From Kitasatospora herbaricolor (GTDB lineage: Bacteria; Actinomycetota; Actinomycetes; Streptomycetales; Streptomycetaceae), in the NCBI RefSeq assembly GCF_030813695.1, contig NZ_JAUSVA010000003.1, positions 62,001 to 126,000 of the forward strand: 64,000 nucleotides of DNA, in the 5' to 3' direction. Each line of letters opens with the position of its first letter. Positions within the stretch are counted from its first letter, which is position 1. A program made the translations under genes and the position numbers. Of the stretch, positions 42,171-51,198 are shown in pieces. The notes under the pieces are model-generated. The model did no database searches and was not told where the DNA came from. It saw only the letters and a list, made by a program, of their open reading frames with translations.

Positions 42171-43250
42171 ATGGACACAGCGACACGCCTCCTCCTCAGC
42201 GCAGTCCTCGTCTCGACGATCCTCCCGCTGACGGCCTGCGGCCAGGAGAGGCCGCCGGAGGGCGGGCCCCCCACGCCCGTCACCGTCGGACTGCTGCTGC
42301 CGAACACGTCCTCCACGCGCTACGAGTCCTTCGACCGGCCGCTGATCGAGGCCGCCGTCACCGGCCTCTGCAGCCGCTGCACTGTCGCGTACGCCAATGC
42401 GGAGGGCCAGGAGAACATCCAACGAAAGCAGTTCGACGACCTGTTGGCCAAGGGCGCGCGGGTGATCCTCTTGGACCCGGTCAACGCCGCGGGGACCGCA
42501 TCCTGGGTGGACGCCGCCGCCAGGCAGGGAACCAAGGTGGTCTCCTACGACCGCCTCGCCGCAGGAAGGGTGACGGCTTACGTCTCCTTCGACAGTGAAC
42601 GGACCGGCGAGTTGCAGGGCAAGGCCCTGATCGACGCGCTCGGCCCCAAAGCCGCCACCGCCAACGTCGTGATGATCAACGGTGCGGACGGCGACCCCAA
42701 CACCCTGGCCCTCAAGGCCGGAGCCCACCAGGCACTCGACGGCAAGGTCAAAAGCATCCCCTACGAGCAGTCCGGCGACTGGAAGCCCGAGACAGCGGCC
42801 CGTCGGACGGCCGAGGCCGTCCGCACACTCGGCAAAGGCGGCTTCCAGGCCGTCTACTCCGCCAACGACGCCATGGCCGGGGCGATCATCGAGACCCTCC
42901 GGTCATCCGGCATGAGCGGCCTGCCGGTCGGCGGCCAAGACGCCTCGATCGACGCCGTACGCCGGGTCCTGGCCGACGAACAGGCCTACACCATCTACAA
43001 GCCCTACCGGCAGGAGGCCGAGGCCGCCGGCGACGTCACTGCCTACCTGCTGAACGGCCTGAACGTCAGTGCTGTGGCCCAGTCGGTCACCAAGCGCGAC
43101 GGCGACCGGATCCCCTCCCTGCTGCTCACCCCGGTCCTGGTGACCAAAGCGAACGTCGCTTCCACCGTGATGGCCGGAGGACTCTACTCCGCAGCCGAGA
43201 TCTGCGCCGAACAGTACGAGAGCCTGTGCCTCAAGGCCGGACTCCGGTGA
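42171..43250 (+). CDS. Sugar-binding lipoprotein (periplasmic-binding protein type 1)
   Basis: ATG 42171 follows AGGTAG. The 359-residue protein has a signal peptide with lipobox LTACG and a type 1 periplasmic-binding fold as in ribose- and xylose-binding proteins: VGLLLPNTSSTRYESFD, RVILLDPVNAAGTASWV, YSANDAMAGAIIETL, VGGQDASIDAVRRVL. Proteins of this class normally work with a sugar ABC ATPase and permease, but none is encoded beside it. It may serve a transporter elsewhere or act as a sensor. Regulon element 4 upstream links it to the uronate genes. Confidence 0.88.
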   Translation: MDTATRLLLSAVLVSTILPLTACGQERPPEGGPPTPVTVGLLLPNTSSTRYESFDRPLIEAAVTGLCSRCTVAYANAEGQENIQRKQFDDLLAKGARVILLDPVNAAGTASWVDAAARQGTKVVSYDRLAAGRVTAYVSFDSERTGELQGKALIDALGPKAATANVVMINGADGDPNTLALKAGAHQALDGKVKSIPYEQSGDWKPETAARRTAEAVRTLGKGGFQAVYSANDAMAGAIIETLRSSGMSGLPVGGQDASIDAVRRVLADEQAYTIYKPYRQEAEAAGDVTAYLLNGLNVSAVAQSVTKRDGDRIPSLLLTPVLVTKANVASTVMAGGLYSAAEICAEQYESLCLKAGLR

Positions 43251-43674
43251 CCCGGCTCCCCGCCGAGTCCGAGCTCCGACCAGAGCACGTCGCCGGCCGA
43301 GTGGCCCGTACCCCCATCGGTCCGCTACAAATGCCCAACCTCCTGATCTCGGCCCTCCGAATCCTGACCGGCTCCGGCGCCACGCCTCCCGGCTCCGCGC
43401 CGGATGCCGAAACTTCCGCACGAGACCCCGCGACTGGCGTCCGTCGGCCGCTCCGACACCCGACCATCCGAGTCACCCTCCACGCGCCCCCGGCACAGGT
43501 GACCCACATATCGATCGATCCCCTGTCGATCACACGGTTCTCCACCCCTTCTGGTGACCCGTGGCAAAGGCCCTTCAGGCTTCGTGCGGACACCCAACAG
43601 AAGGGAAAAATCCGGCATCAAAGCGCCGAGCCACCGGCCGCTTCATGTCAGCACAGAGGAAAGAAGGGCCTTCA
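43251..43674. other. Intergenic region
   Basis: No convincing gene. A less GC-rich patch at 43505-43535 contains ATCGATCGAT, which could be a regulatory palindrome; nothing else stands out. Confidence 0.35.
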
Positions 43675-44076
43675 ATGCCCACACCAGACAGCCGCGTGAC
43701 GCTACCCCCCGCCGCCTACCTGCGTTACGACCCGAACGACCTCGCGGGCCTGGCAGGCCGCCTGGACGCCCTGCGCGCCTTCGCCGCACGGCTGGGCCTG
43801 CCCGACCCCGTCTTCTATCTCGACCACGGCTCCGCCTCCCACGATCCCCGGCCCTACCTCCACCAGTTCGCCCGGGGCGCCCGACGTGGCTCCCACCACC
43901 TGCTGCTCATTCCCGGACTGTGGGTCTTCTCCCCGGACGACACCCAGGCACGTCTGACGGCCCGACGACTCACCACCATCGGCGGCGTCCGCATCCTGCA
44001 GCTCCCTCCTCCGACGGCGCGACGGGCGGCCTCCCACCCGGTGACCCAATTGAACGACGAGCGCGGATCCTCGTAG
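43675..44076 (+). CDS. Small resolvase-like hypothetical protein
   Basis: ATG 43675 follows AAGAAGGG; an ATG at 43645 in the same frame is possible. The 133-residue product reads DLAGLAGRLDALRAFAARLG, VFYLDHGSASHDPRPYLHQF and HLLLIPGLWVFSPDDTQARL, echoing the second half of a serine-recombinase catalytic domain (the YLD-x-G-x-S and LLL-V-x-x-x-x-x-F-S parts). The N-terminal catalytic Ser segment and the DNA-binding domain are absent, so it is not an active recombinase by itself. Function unknown. Confidence 0.6.
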   Translation: MPTPDSRVTLPPAAYLRYDPNDLAGLAGRLDALRAFAARLGLPDPVFYLDHGSASHDPRPYLHQFARGARRGSHHLLLIPGLWVFSPDDTQARLTARRLTTIGGVRILQLPPPTARRAASHPVTQLNDERGSS

Positions 44077-44622
44077 GCGTCCTCGTCCCAGCGGACCTCC
44101 CGGGCGATCTGACCCGGCGTGAACCCGAGCCGTTCCGCCAGGCTCCGGCGGAATGCGCCTGCCCTGCTTACTGAAACTCGCAACTCCCAAATCGTTCGCC
44201 GCCCCAAGAGGCAGCAATGTGCAGCCAGCGGCCACGCCACCCCGCCCCAGGTGGCTCCCGGACCGGCCACGAGGCACCCCTTGCCTGTCCAGCGCCCCCG
44301 GGATCTCCCGGTGAGGGCCACCGCCTCAGCTTCACCACGCCCCGACGCACCTCGGGAACGGCCGGGCGGCGTACAGCGTCGACCCGGCCTCCCCCGCCGG
44401 GGCCTGCACGACGGACTGCGTCCGGCCGCCCAGGCCCGGGGAGGCGACACGTCGGCCGTCGGTCAAAGCCGCCCAGGCCGTGCTCGGCCGCCGGGCGCGC
44501 GGGCACGGACCGGTGGCTGCTGTGCACCGGGCTCCTTCCTGTACGACTTGTTCCCCGCCCGGGTGAACCGCGCCCCGATCAGCTTCCCCGCACCGACCCG
44601 GGCCCGCTAGGACAATCCACAA
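44077..44622. other. Intergenic region
   Basis: About 545 bp without a recognisable gene. On the minus strand, 44045-44200 reads RSLAERLGFTPGQIAREVRW in one frame, possibly a remnant, but without a start or a known family. Confidence 0.35.
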
Positions 44623-45075
44623 GTGACGGATCATCACAGAGCGGACTCTCCCCGATGCGGACCCAGGACCACCACGCGCGCCCTCGCCACCACCGCGGCC
44701 ACCCTGCTGCTCGGCGCGGCCCTCGCCTCCCCCGCCGGCGCCGCGCAGCCGGCCGCGCCCGCCCACCGGGCCCCCGGCGAGGTGGTCAGCACCACCCTGC
44801 TGGACGCCCTCGACGCGCTGCCCGTCACGGACGAGGACCGCACCCGCTACGTCCGCACCGCCTTCCGGCACTGGATCGACGCCGACAAGGACGACTGTGA
44901 CACCAGGCGCGAGGTCATCATCGACGAAGCCGTCCAGGCACCCGAGGTCGGCGCACGCTGCACCCTGACGGGCGGTCAGTGGTACTCCCCCTACGACGCG
45001 GTGACCGTCTCCGACGCCGCCGGCTTGGACGTCGACCACATGTTATCCGCACCTGCGACGGATCACCGTGGATGA
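44623..45075 (+). pseudogene. Truncated secreted HNH (DUF1524-type) nuclease
   Basis: GTG 44623 gives a signal peptide (LATTAATLLLGAALASPAGA). The mature part reads RTAFRHWIDADKDDCDTRRE, VGARCTLTGGQWYSPYDAVT and LDVDHM, exactly as in secreted DUF1524/GmrSD-like HNH nucleases. In intact members DVDHM is followed by VPLAEAW and about 80 residues completing the HNH core. Here homology stops right after DVDHM (about 45042) and the frame ends at 45075. A deletion has therefore removed the second half, including the distal His and Asn. Confidence 0.75.
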
Positions 45076-45149
45076 AGATGCTGGTCACTGGGTCAACGGC
45101 ATGCCGACGACAGCTCTCTGGCGTCCCGATTGCGGGGACTGTCAGTGGG

Positions 45150-46352
45150 GTGGGTGATGCTTCTCCTGTGACGCTCCAGGACGAGAACCCGATCGACGGT
45201 CAAGCGGCCGGCGATTGCCTGCCTGATCCGCGTTCTCTGATCGAGGACACCGACTGGTCTTCGCTGGAGCACGCTTACGGGCCGGCGCAGGACACGCCGC
45301 TGCGCCTGATCCAACTCCTGGCCGAGGAGCCGGAGGTCCAGGCCGAGGCATTGGGGCCGCTCGACATGTCGGTCCTGCACCAGGATTCCTTGTACAGCGC
45401 CACGGCGCCGGCCGCGCTGTTCATCGCCACGATCCTGGACGACCACCGCACGCTGGCCCGGCACGAGAGCTACTTTCCCTGGGACGACCGCTCCCGGCCG
45501 CTGCGCGCCGCCCTGCTCGAATGGCTGGGCCGGGTAGCGGACTCGGCCGCCTACGGCGAGAGGACCGGCGCGGAAGACGGCAACGACCCGGGAGCCACCC
45601 ACGCCGTCAGAGCCGTTCGCGGACCGATCTGCAACGCCGTCACCGCGCACCTGCTCGCCCCGGACCCAGCCGTCCGGGAGACTGCCCTCGGCGCTGCCAC
45701 TGCACTCCTGCAGGCTCCAGACCTGGCCGGACGGATCGTCACCACCACCGAGTTTCTCCGACGTCTACTCGCCGAGAGCACCGACCGGCGTGAACGCGCA
45801 GCCACGGTTCTGACGATCGGGGCCTGGGGCGAGGACACCAGCGAACTGCTCACCGATCCCGACCCCGCCGTCCGGGCCTGCGCGGCGCTGGCACCCGGCT
45901 GTATCGGCAACACCCAGGCAACGCAGGTGATCCTCAACGCCCTGCTCGAACCGGCCACCGTCGACTCCTGGCTCCCGGAGCCCACCGCCGCCGACCCCTG
46001 GATCGTGGACCCGTTACCGCAGATCGAAGGCCGTCTACGGCACGCCCTGCTGTCTGCGGCCATCGAACGCACCGACGACTTCGAGGAACTGCTCGCGGTC
46101 GCCGTAGCCTGCGTGCCCTTCTGCAGCAACCTCACCATCGGCAACGACTGGGGCCCCCTGCTGGCTGCGGCCTTCCCGTCCGGCTACAGCCCGGGGGCTG
46201 AGCTCACACCCGCCCAGCACCGCTTTCTCAGAGCGCTCGCGGACCGCGATGTGTGCTGGCGATATACCCACCTCATCGCGTCCTGGTTTCAGGGCATCGG
46301 CCTTCCCGCAAACCGGGATGCCATCAAGGCGCTTCTGGAGCAAACTCGTTGA
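45150..46352 (+). CDS. HEAT-like repeat protein, possible immunity-type protein
   Basis: GTG 45150 is a plausible start, GTG 45168 an alternative. About 400 residues, all helical and acidic, with repeated Ala/Leu patterns: LRAALLEWLGRVADSAAYGE, AVRETALGAATALLQAP, RRERAATVLTIGAWGEDTSE, PAVRACAALAPG. This is the character of HEAT/ARM scaffolds, which occur often in toxin-immunity neighbourhoods. There is no signal peptide. It follows the truncated nuclease directly, but that nuclease is secreted and broken, so an immunity role is a guess. Confidence 0.75.
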   Translation: MGDASPVTLQDENPIDGQAAGDCLPDPRSLIEDTDWSSLEHAYGPAQDTPLRLIQLLAEEPEVQAEALGPLDMSVLHQDSLYSATAPAALFIATILDDHRTLARHESYFPWDDRSRPLRAALLEWLGRVADSAAYGERTGAEDGNDPGATHAVRAVRGPICNAVTAHLLAPDPAVRETALGAATALLQAPDLAGRIVTTTEFLRRLLAESTDRRERAATVLTIGAWGEDTSELLTDPDPAVRACAALAPGCIGNTQATQVILNALLEPATVDSWLPEPTAADPWIVDPLPQIEGRLRHALLSAAIERTDDFEELLAVAVACVPFCSNLTIGNDWGPLLAAAFPSGYSPGAELTPAQHRFLRALADRDVCWRYTHLIASWFQGIGLPANRDAIKALLEQTR

Positions 46353-46439
46353 GCCAGTCGGCGCATGCCCGGAGCTCTACGTCCTCGGTCACATTTAATG
46401 GTGACGTCGGGTGTTGGAACTGTCTGAATGCCTCTGTGA

Positions 46440-46985
46440 TCAGAGCGGCGCGAGGATCATGAGAACCTCGTCGCGGGTGTCGTGGAGTGCGAGCCGGAGG
46501 GTGTCGGGCCAGCGACCAATCTCACGCCATCCGAGCCGCCCGTAGAAGTCCTCCAGGCCCTCGCCGCCCCGGGCTGCCAGATGCAGTTGTTCCAGGCCGA
46601 GCTCGTTGCGGGCGATCTTCCGGAGCTCGTGGACGAGGGCGGATCCGATTCCGCGGCCACGGAAGGTGGGGTGGGTCTGGAGATGGTGGACGGTGCCCCA
46701 GTGCCCGACGAGTCGGTAGGGATCGCGGTTGAGGATGACCCATCCGGCAAGGACGCCGTCGACCTGGGCGATGAGGAGCCGACTCTGCTGCGGGTCGAGA
46801 CGGCTGAGGAGTTTGTCCGCGACGGGCGTGACGTCGTCGAGTGTGACCGGAGGGAACGGGAATCCCGCGGCGCCGCCGGCGTTGGTGACCGCGATCCAGC
46901 AGTCGATCAGCTCTTGCCGGAGTTCGGCGGCGACGTCGTGCGGGTTGGTCATATCGACAAGGTGGAGGGCGGCGTCATTCGGCAT
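46440..46985 (-). CDS. GNAT-family N-acetyltransferase
   Basis: From ATG 46985, 181 residues. GNAT features: AVTNAGGAAGFPFPPVTLDD, then HHLQTHPTFRGRGIGSALVH (the acetyl-CoA loop R-G-x-G-I-G), and LEDFYGRLGWREIGRWPD. It is a homologue of the acetyltransferase at 37672, sharing NAGGA and FYGR motifs. No clear ribosome site precedes the ATG. The substrate cannot be told. Confidence 0.85.
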   Translation of the reverse strand: MPNDAALHLVDMTNPHDVAAELRQELIDCWIAVTNAGGAAGFPFPPVTLDDVTPVADKLLSRLDPQQSRLLIAQVDGVLAGWVILNRDPYRLVGHWGTVHHLQTHPTFRGRGIGSALVHELRKIARNELGLEQLHLAARGGEGLEDFYGRLGWREIGRWPDTLRLALHDTRDEVLMILAPL

Positions 46986-47379
46986 GGGCGAGAGGATGCC
47001 AGAGGGAGGCACGCCCCGGGGTGCCCGATCTGGTCGGCGCGCTGAGCGGGTGGGGCGGCGGCACACGGGCAGACCGGGCCGGCGAACACCGTCGGCACTC
47101 GCCGGGCCCGGCGCGCGAACCTTCGGGACCCTCTCCCTACGGTTCGCCTCGCGTCCGCCTCGCCCGGCGGACGCGCTCCATCCCTGTCTGACCAGCGTAC
47201 GACCCGCCCCGACCCCCGGGCCGGACAAGCAGCCGGCGCCGCCCGGGCTCAGCCGCCAGCGACCCGCCACCGTTTCCGTTCCCAGAACCGAGGGTGGCGC
47301 CACACACTCGCAGCTCTGACTTTGTCCACGAGAACGGGTTCTGGCTCAACTTCCGTGGCCGATAGCAGAGCGTGACTGC
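46986..47379. other. Intergenic region
   Basis: No convincing gene. It contains copy B of the 42-bp repeat; the rest shows nothing recognisable. Confidence 0.4.
47008..47049 (+). repeat. Dispersed 42-bp repeat, copy B
   Basis: Matches copy A (23486-23527) at about 36 of 42 positions, including CTGGTCGGCGCGCTGA versus GTGGTCGGCGCGCTGA. It lies 23 bp upstream of the acetyltransferase start. Confidence 0.5.
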
Positions 47380-47814
47380 CTAGATCTCGAAGAGCGCGTC
47401 TTCTTGTGGCTTGATCGGAGGTTCGAGGAGGTCACGGAGTCTCTTGACCCCCTGACGCCAGCGCAGGCCAGCCGAGGCGTCGAACCAGCCGTCGACAAGT
47501 TCTGACTGTTCCGCCGCTACCTGATCCAGCGCGTCGACAGCGAGCATCGCGAGGTCTGCAGGGAATGTCGGCAATGGCTCGGACGGGCCGTAGATTGGGC
47601 AGGTCGGTTCGCCGCCGTACTGTGCGGCGATCAGGGCCGCGGCGGCCACAGCCCGCTCACCATCAGACTGATTGAGATAGTCCGTTGAGTCGGCAGCGCG
47701 CTTCAGCATGCGGCGAACCAGTTTCTCCCGTTCTCCTACGGGAGCGTCATCAAGGTCACCGGCGAAGTCGGCAGCGGTGTCGTTGTCGAAGGGGCCGATG
47801 TCCCAGGTGCCCAT
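47380..47814 (-). CDS. DUF4259-family protein
   Basis: ATG 47814 is chosen: AAGGAG lies upstream and the protein then begins MGTWDIGPFDNDTAADFAGD, the hallmark N-terminus of DUF4259. It has 144 residues, acidic and soluble, with the segment GERAVAAAALIAAQYGGEP also typical. Function is unknown; members occur widely in actinobacteria and sometimes beside toxin genes. Here the neighbours are an acetyltransferase and an insertion sequence. Confidence 0.9.
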   Translation of the reverse strand: MGTWDIGPFDNDTAADFAGDLDDAPVGEREKLVRRMLKRAADSTDYLNQSDGERAVAAAALIAAQYGGEPTCPIYGPSEPLPTFPADLAMLAVDALDQVAAEQSELVDGWFDASAGLRWRQGVKRLRDLLEPPIKPQEDALFEI

Positions 47815-47998
47815 GCTGATCTCCTTGCGCCGCAGTCCAGGGATCCTCGCACAGGCGACCGACAGCGAGGTCATGACGCGAGAAGGACCCGTTTCCGCAG
47901 GAGCTCAAAGCGCCGCCGCAACCGGTGAGCCTGAGCTTTGCCCCGCGACGGGGACACCCTGACACTTGGATCTTGTAGATCCAGGAAGGGAAGTCCAG

Positions 47999-48292
47999 AT
48001 GGGACGTCCGTCGAAGTACTCGGACGAGTTCCGTCGTGACGCCGTCGCGCTGTACGGGGCCTCGGAGGGCCGGCGCACGTTCGCGGCGGTGGCGAAGGAG
48101 ATCGGGGTCAACCATGAGACCCTGCGGAACTGGGTACGCGCTGCCGATGCCGAGCCGGCGTCGACCGGGCAGACGCTGAACGCCGAGGAGCGGGCCGAGC
48201 TCGCGCGGCTTCGCAAGGCCGAACGCGAGTGGCAGGTCGAGAAGGAGATCCTGCGCCGGGCAGCCGCGTATTTCGCACGGGAGATGAAGTGA
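47999..48292 (+). CDS. IS3-family OrfA
   Basis: ATG 47999, 97 residues. HTH_Tnp_1 domain: MGRPSKYSDEFRRDAVALY, then VNHETLRNWVRAA, followed by a heptad-like C-terminus (LARLRKAEREWQVEKEILRR) used for OrfA-OrfB interaction. Its stop overlaps the orfB start (GTGA), where IS3 elements normally frameshift to make the fused transposase. Confidence 0.92.
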   Translation: MGRPSKYSDEFRRDAVALYGASEGRRTFAAVAKEIGVNHETLRNWVRAADAEPASTGQTLNAEERAELARLRKAEREWQVEKEILRRAAAYFAREMK

Positions 48293-48897
48293 GGGCCCGC
48301 CGCTGGGACTTCATCTCCACCCACGCCGCCGAGTTCGGCGTCCAGCGGTTGTGCGAGGTCCTGGGCGTCGCCCGATCCGGCTACTACGCCTGGCAGGCCG
48401 GTGCTCGGGCGCGTGCCGACCGGGCGGCGGCGGAGGCCGCGCTGGTGGGCGAGATCCGCGAGGTCCACCGGGAGACGCGGGGCGCCTACGGGGTGCCGAG
48501 GGTGCACGCGGAACTGCGGGCCCAAGGTCGGGTGGTCAACCGCAAGCGGATAGCCCGCCTGATGCGTGAGCACGGAATCATCGGCCGTCACCTGCGCAAA
48601 CGCTGCCGAACCACCGTCCGGGACAGGAGCGTGCCGCCGGCGCCGGACCTGGTCGGACGGGACTTCACCGCGGGCGGGCCCGATGTCCGGTGGGTCGGCG
48701 ACATCACGTATCTACCGGTCGGCGGCTCGTGGATGTACCTGGCCACCGTCATCGACCTGCACTCGCGCCGGCTCGTGGGCTGGTCGATGGCCGACCACAT
48801 GCGCACTCGCCTGGTCGCTGACGCCCTGGAGGCCGCGGTGGCGACCCGCGGCGGCCTGGTCGACGGCGTGATCTTCCACTCGGACAGGGGCTCTCAA
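48289..48897 (+). pseudogene. IS3-family OrfB, 5' part
   Basis: From GTG 48289: HTH_21 segment (AYGVPRVHAELRAQGRVVNR) and the start of the rve integrase core with the first Asp (WVGDITYLPVG) and second Asp (FHSDRGSQ). The coding sequence is cut after the GSQ codons by the IS30 element at 48898. Confidence 0.9.
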
Positions 48898-50391
48898 GGT
48901 GAATTCAACTGGTCGTCGCAACACCCTGATCTCGGAGGGGTGCGGCGTGGCCACAGCGGACTGGCGTTTGAAGACCAGCGATGTTCCGGAGGAGCGGCGT
49001 CGGCAGTGGCGCGCTGACCGTACGTTGCGGCCGGCGATGCGTTCGCCGGGACGGCCTGATCCGTCTCGGGTCGTGCAGCGCCAGTTCTGGCGCCTGATCG
49101 CCACAGGGGTCACGACGGTGGAGGCGTCACTGGCGGTCGGCGTGTCGTGGCCGGTGGGTGCGAGGTGGTTTCGTCACGCTGGCGGCATGCCTCCGATCTC
49201 GTTGGCCGAGCCCTCGGGCCGGTACCTCACGTTCGAGGAGCGCGAGGAGATCGCGATCCTCAGGGCGATGAGCAAGGGCGTGCGCGAGATCGCCCGCGCC
49301 CTGGGGCGTGACCCCGGGACAATCTCTCGCGAACTGCGCCGCAACGCCGCCACGCGCGGCGGCAAGCAGGAGTACCGCGCGACGGTCGCCCAGTGGAAGG
49401 CTCAGCAGGCGGCCAAGCGTCCGAAGAGCGCGAAGCTCCTGGGCAACGACCGGTTGCGTGAGTACGTGCAGGAGAGGCTTTCGGGGAACGTTCACCGGCC
49501 TGACGGGACGGTCGTCGCGGGGCCGCAGACGCCTCCGTGGAAGGGGCTGAACAAGCCGCACCGGCAGGACAGGCGGTGGGCGACAGCATGGAGCCCGGAA
49601 CAGATCTCGCACCGGTTGAAGGCCGACTTCCCCGAGGATGAGTCCATGCGCATCAGCCACGAGGCGATCTACCAGTCGCTGTTCATCGAGGGCCGTGGTG
49701 CGCTCAAGCGGGAGCTGGTCGCCTGCCCGCACCGGGCGGGCACTTCGAGAGCCTCGGTCGAGGTCACGGAACAAGCCGCAAGGGCATGTCACTGCGGATG
49801 TCGTCCTCAGTGAACGTCCTGCAGAGGCCGCGGACCGCGCGGTCCCGGGGCATTGGGAAGGCGATCTGATCATTGGGACGGGCCGGTCCGCGATCGGCAC
49901 GCTCGTCGAGCGCAGCAGCCGATCTGCACTCCTGGTGCATCTACCGAGGATGGAGGGCTGGGGCGAGGTGCCACCTGTGAAGAACGGGCCGCCGTTGGGC
50001 GGTTACGGCGCCGTCGCGATGAACACTGCTCTGACCGAGTCGATGACGAAGCTACCCGAGCAGCTCCGCAAAACCCTGACCTGGGACCGCGGGAAGGAAC
50101 TTTCCGGGCATGCCCAGTTCGCGCTCGAGACAGGGACGAAGGTGTTCTTCGCCGATCCGCACTCGCCCTGGCAGCGACCCACAAACGAGAACACGAACGG
50201 GCTGCTGCGTCAGTACTTCCCGAAGGGCACGGACCTGTCCCGGTGGTCCGCCGGGGACCTCGAAGCCGTCGCCCTGGCGATCAATAACCGACCCCGCAAG
50301 ATCCTTGGCTGGAAGACCCCGGCCGAGGTCTTCGAGGAGCAGCTACGCTCACTACAACAGCCCGGTGTTGCAACGACCGGTTGAACTCACC
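48898..50391 (+). mobile_element. IS30-family insertion sequence
   Basis: The 1494-bp element is bounded by 28-bp terminal inverted repeats with three mismatches: left starts GGTGAATTCAAC, right (read inward) GGTGAGTTCAAC. The host bases CAA are present on both sides, a 3-bp target duplication; removing the element and one copy restores the IS3 orfB codons TCT CAA TAC GTT. Confidence 0.9.
48947..50384 (+). pseudogene. IS30-family transposase with a frameshift
   Basis: From GTG 48947 the first frame carries the IS30 HTH (LTFEEREEIAILRAMSKGVR, IARALGRDPGTISRELRRNA) and runs to ALKRELVACPHRAG near 49740. There the sensible reading moves to another frame with RTGRALREPRSRSR, HWEGDLIIGTGRSAIGTLVE, TWDRGKELSGH and NENTNGLLRQYFP, the Asp-Asp-Glu core, ending at TGA 50382. 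One or two bases appear to be missing in the CCTGCCCGCACC stretch. The catalytic residues are intact in the second frame, so a programmed shift cannot be fully excluded. Confidence 0.8.
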
Positions 50392-50685
50392 CAATACGTT
50401 TCGGCCGAGTTCGCGGGACTCTGCCGACGCCACGGGATCCGGCGGAGCATGGGGAAGGTCGGCTCCAGCTACGACAACGCCGCGGCGGAGAGCTTCTTCG
50501 CCTCGCTGAAGCGGGAGTTGATGCACGGGGCCCGCTGGACCAGCCAGCATCAGGCGAGGCTCGAGGTGTTCCGCTGGGTCTCCTTCTACAACCTCCGCCG
50601 TCGCCACTCCACGCTCGGCTACCTCAGCCCGGTCCAGTTCGAACAGCAGACAGCGGCGTCCCGTAGGATCACCCTCGCCGCATGA
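50389..50685 (+). pseudogene. IS3-family OrfB, 3' part
   Basis: The frame resumes with QYVSAEFAGLCRRHGIRRSM, then the catalytic Glu in AAAESFFASLKRELMHG and the C-terminal RRRHSTLGYLSPVQFEQQ, ending at TGA 50683. Together with 48289-48897 it forms a full-length IS3 OrfB. Confidence 0.9.
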
Positions 50686-50704
50686 AACCCCGTGTCCACC
50701 TCCC

Positions 50705-51064
50705 GGGGGAAGGCTCAGCCCTGGCAGCACTACGACCTGGGACACGGTTACTGCACCTACTCCTTCTTCGAGCAGTACTCCCACCGCAATGGCCTGCGCG
50801 CGCTGCGACTTCTACACCCCCAAGGACTCGACCAAGGCCCAACTCCTCGAAGCCAAAGCCAACTTGCAGAAGATGCACGCAGCGATCCCGCTCACCGAGG
50901 ACGAGCAGGCTGCCGTCGATGACGGCCAAGCGGCCATCGACCGCCTCCTTGAACAACTCGCCGACGTCCCCACCCCGGCCGGGCCGACACCCCGGCAGAT
51001 CGACAGGCCCGCCGGGGCGACACTGCTGCCGATCGTCGCAGTGAACCAGAGGCCGACTGCGTAA
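50705..51064 (+). pseudogene. C-terminal remnant of a site-specific integrase/transposase
   Basis: Sequence begins WQHYDLGHGYCTYSFFEQ in one frame; after an extra base near 50786 it continues MACARCDFYTPKDSTKAQLL, AAIPLTEDEQAAVDDGQAA and VPTPAGPTPRQI to TAA 51062. This tail, with the Cys-Cys...CARC metal-like motif, is familiar from large tyrosine recombinases of actinomycete mobile elements. The N-terminal catalytic part is missing at the IS3 right end and the frame is broken, so this is a relic. Confidence 0.65.
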
Positions 51065-51104
51065 TCGACCTGCGCTCTCGGCGCTGACCAGGCAACATGG
51101 CCGC

Positions 51105-51198
51105 ATGTCGGATCTTCTCTGGGACGAGGTCAAGAACTTCTTCGATCCCGACCTCATGGGGGCGCTGCCCGACGTCTTCGTCCCCAACACCGGCGATG
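51105..51198 (+). pseudogene. 5' fragment of a hypothetical gene
   Basis: ATG 51105 opens MSDLLWDEVKNFFDPDLMGA followed by LPDVFVPNT, the N-terminus of a small Streptomyces protein family known from memory. At about 51195 homology ends at the junction with the 3' part of the opposite-strand nitrilase gene. Only about 30 codons remain. Confidence 0.5.

Larger units (their letters stand above)
47960..50698 (+). mobile_element. IS3-family insertion sequence, interrupted by an IS30 element
   Basis: It contains orfA (47999-48292) and orfB in two pieces (48289-48897 and 50389-50685). The ends are set by matching GACAC-N2-GG segments in inverted orientation: GACACTTGG at 47961 and the complement of GACACGGGG ending near 50696. 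No clear target duplication was seen. The insertion of the IS30 element makes orfB non-functional. Confidence 0.8.

Noticed and set aside
43505..43535. ATCGATCGAT palindrome as a fifth regulon element
   Set aside because: It lacks TTCGCA and the N17 spacing, and no gene of the pathway starts downstream.
49725..49745. Programmed frameshift in the IS30 transposase
   Set aside because: IS30 transposases are normally a single frame and no slippery heptamer is evident; a simple indel is more likely.
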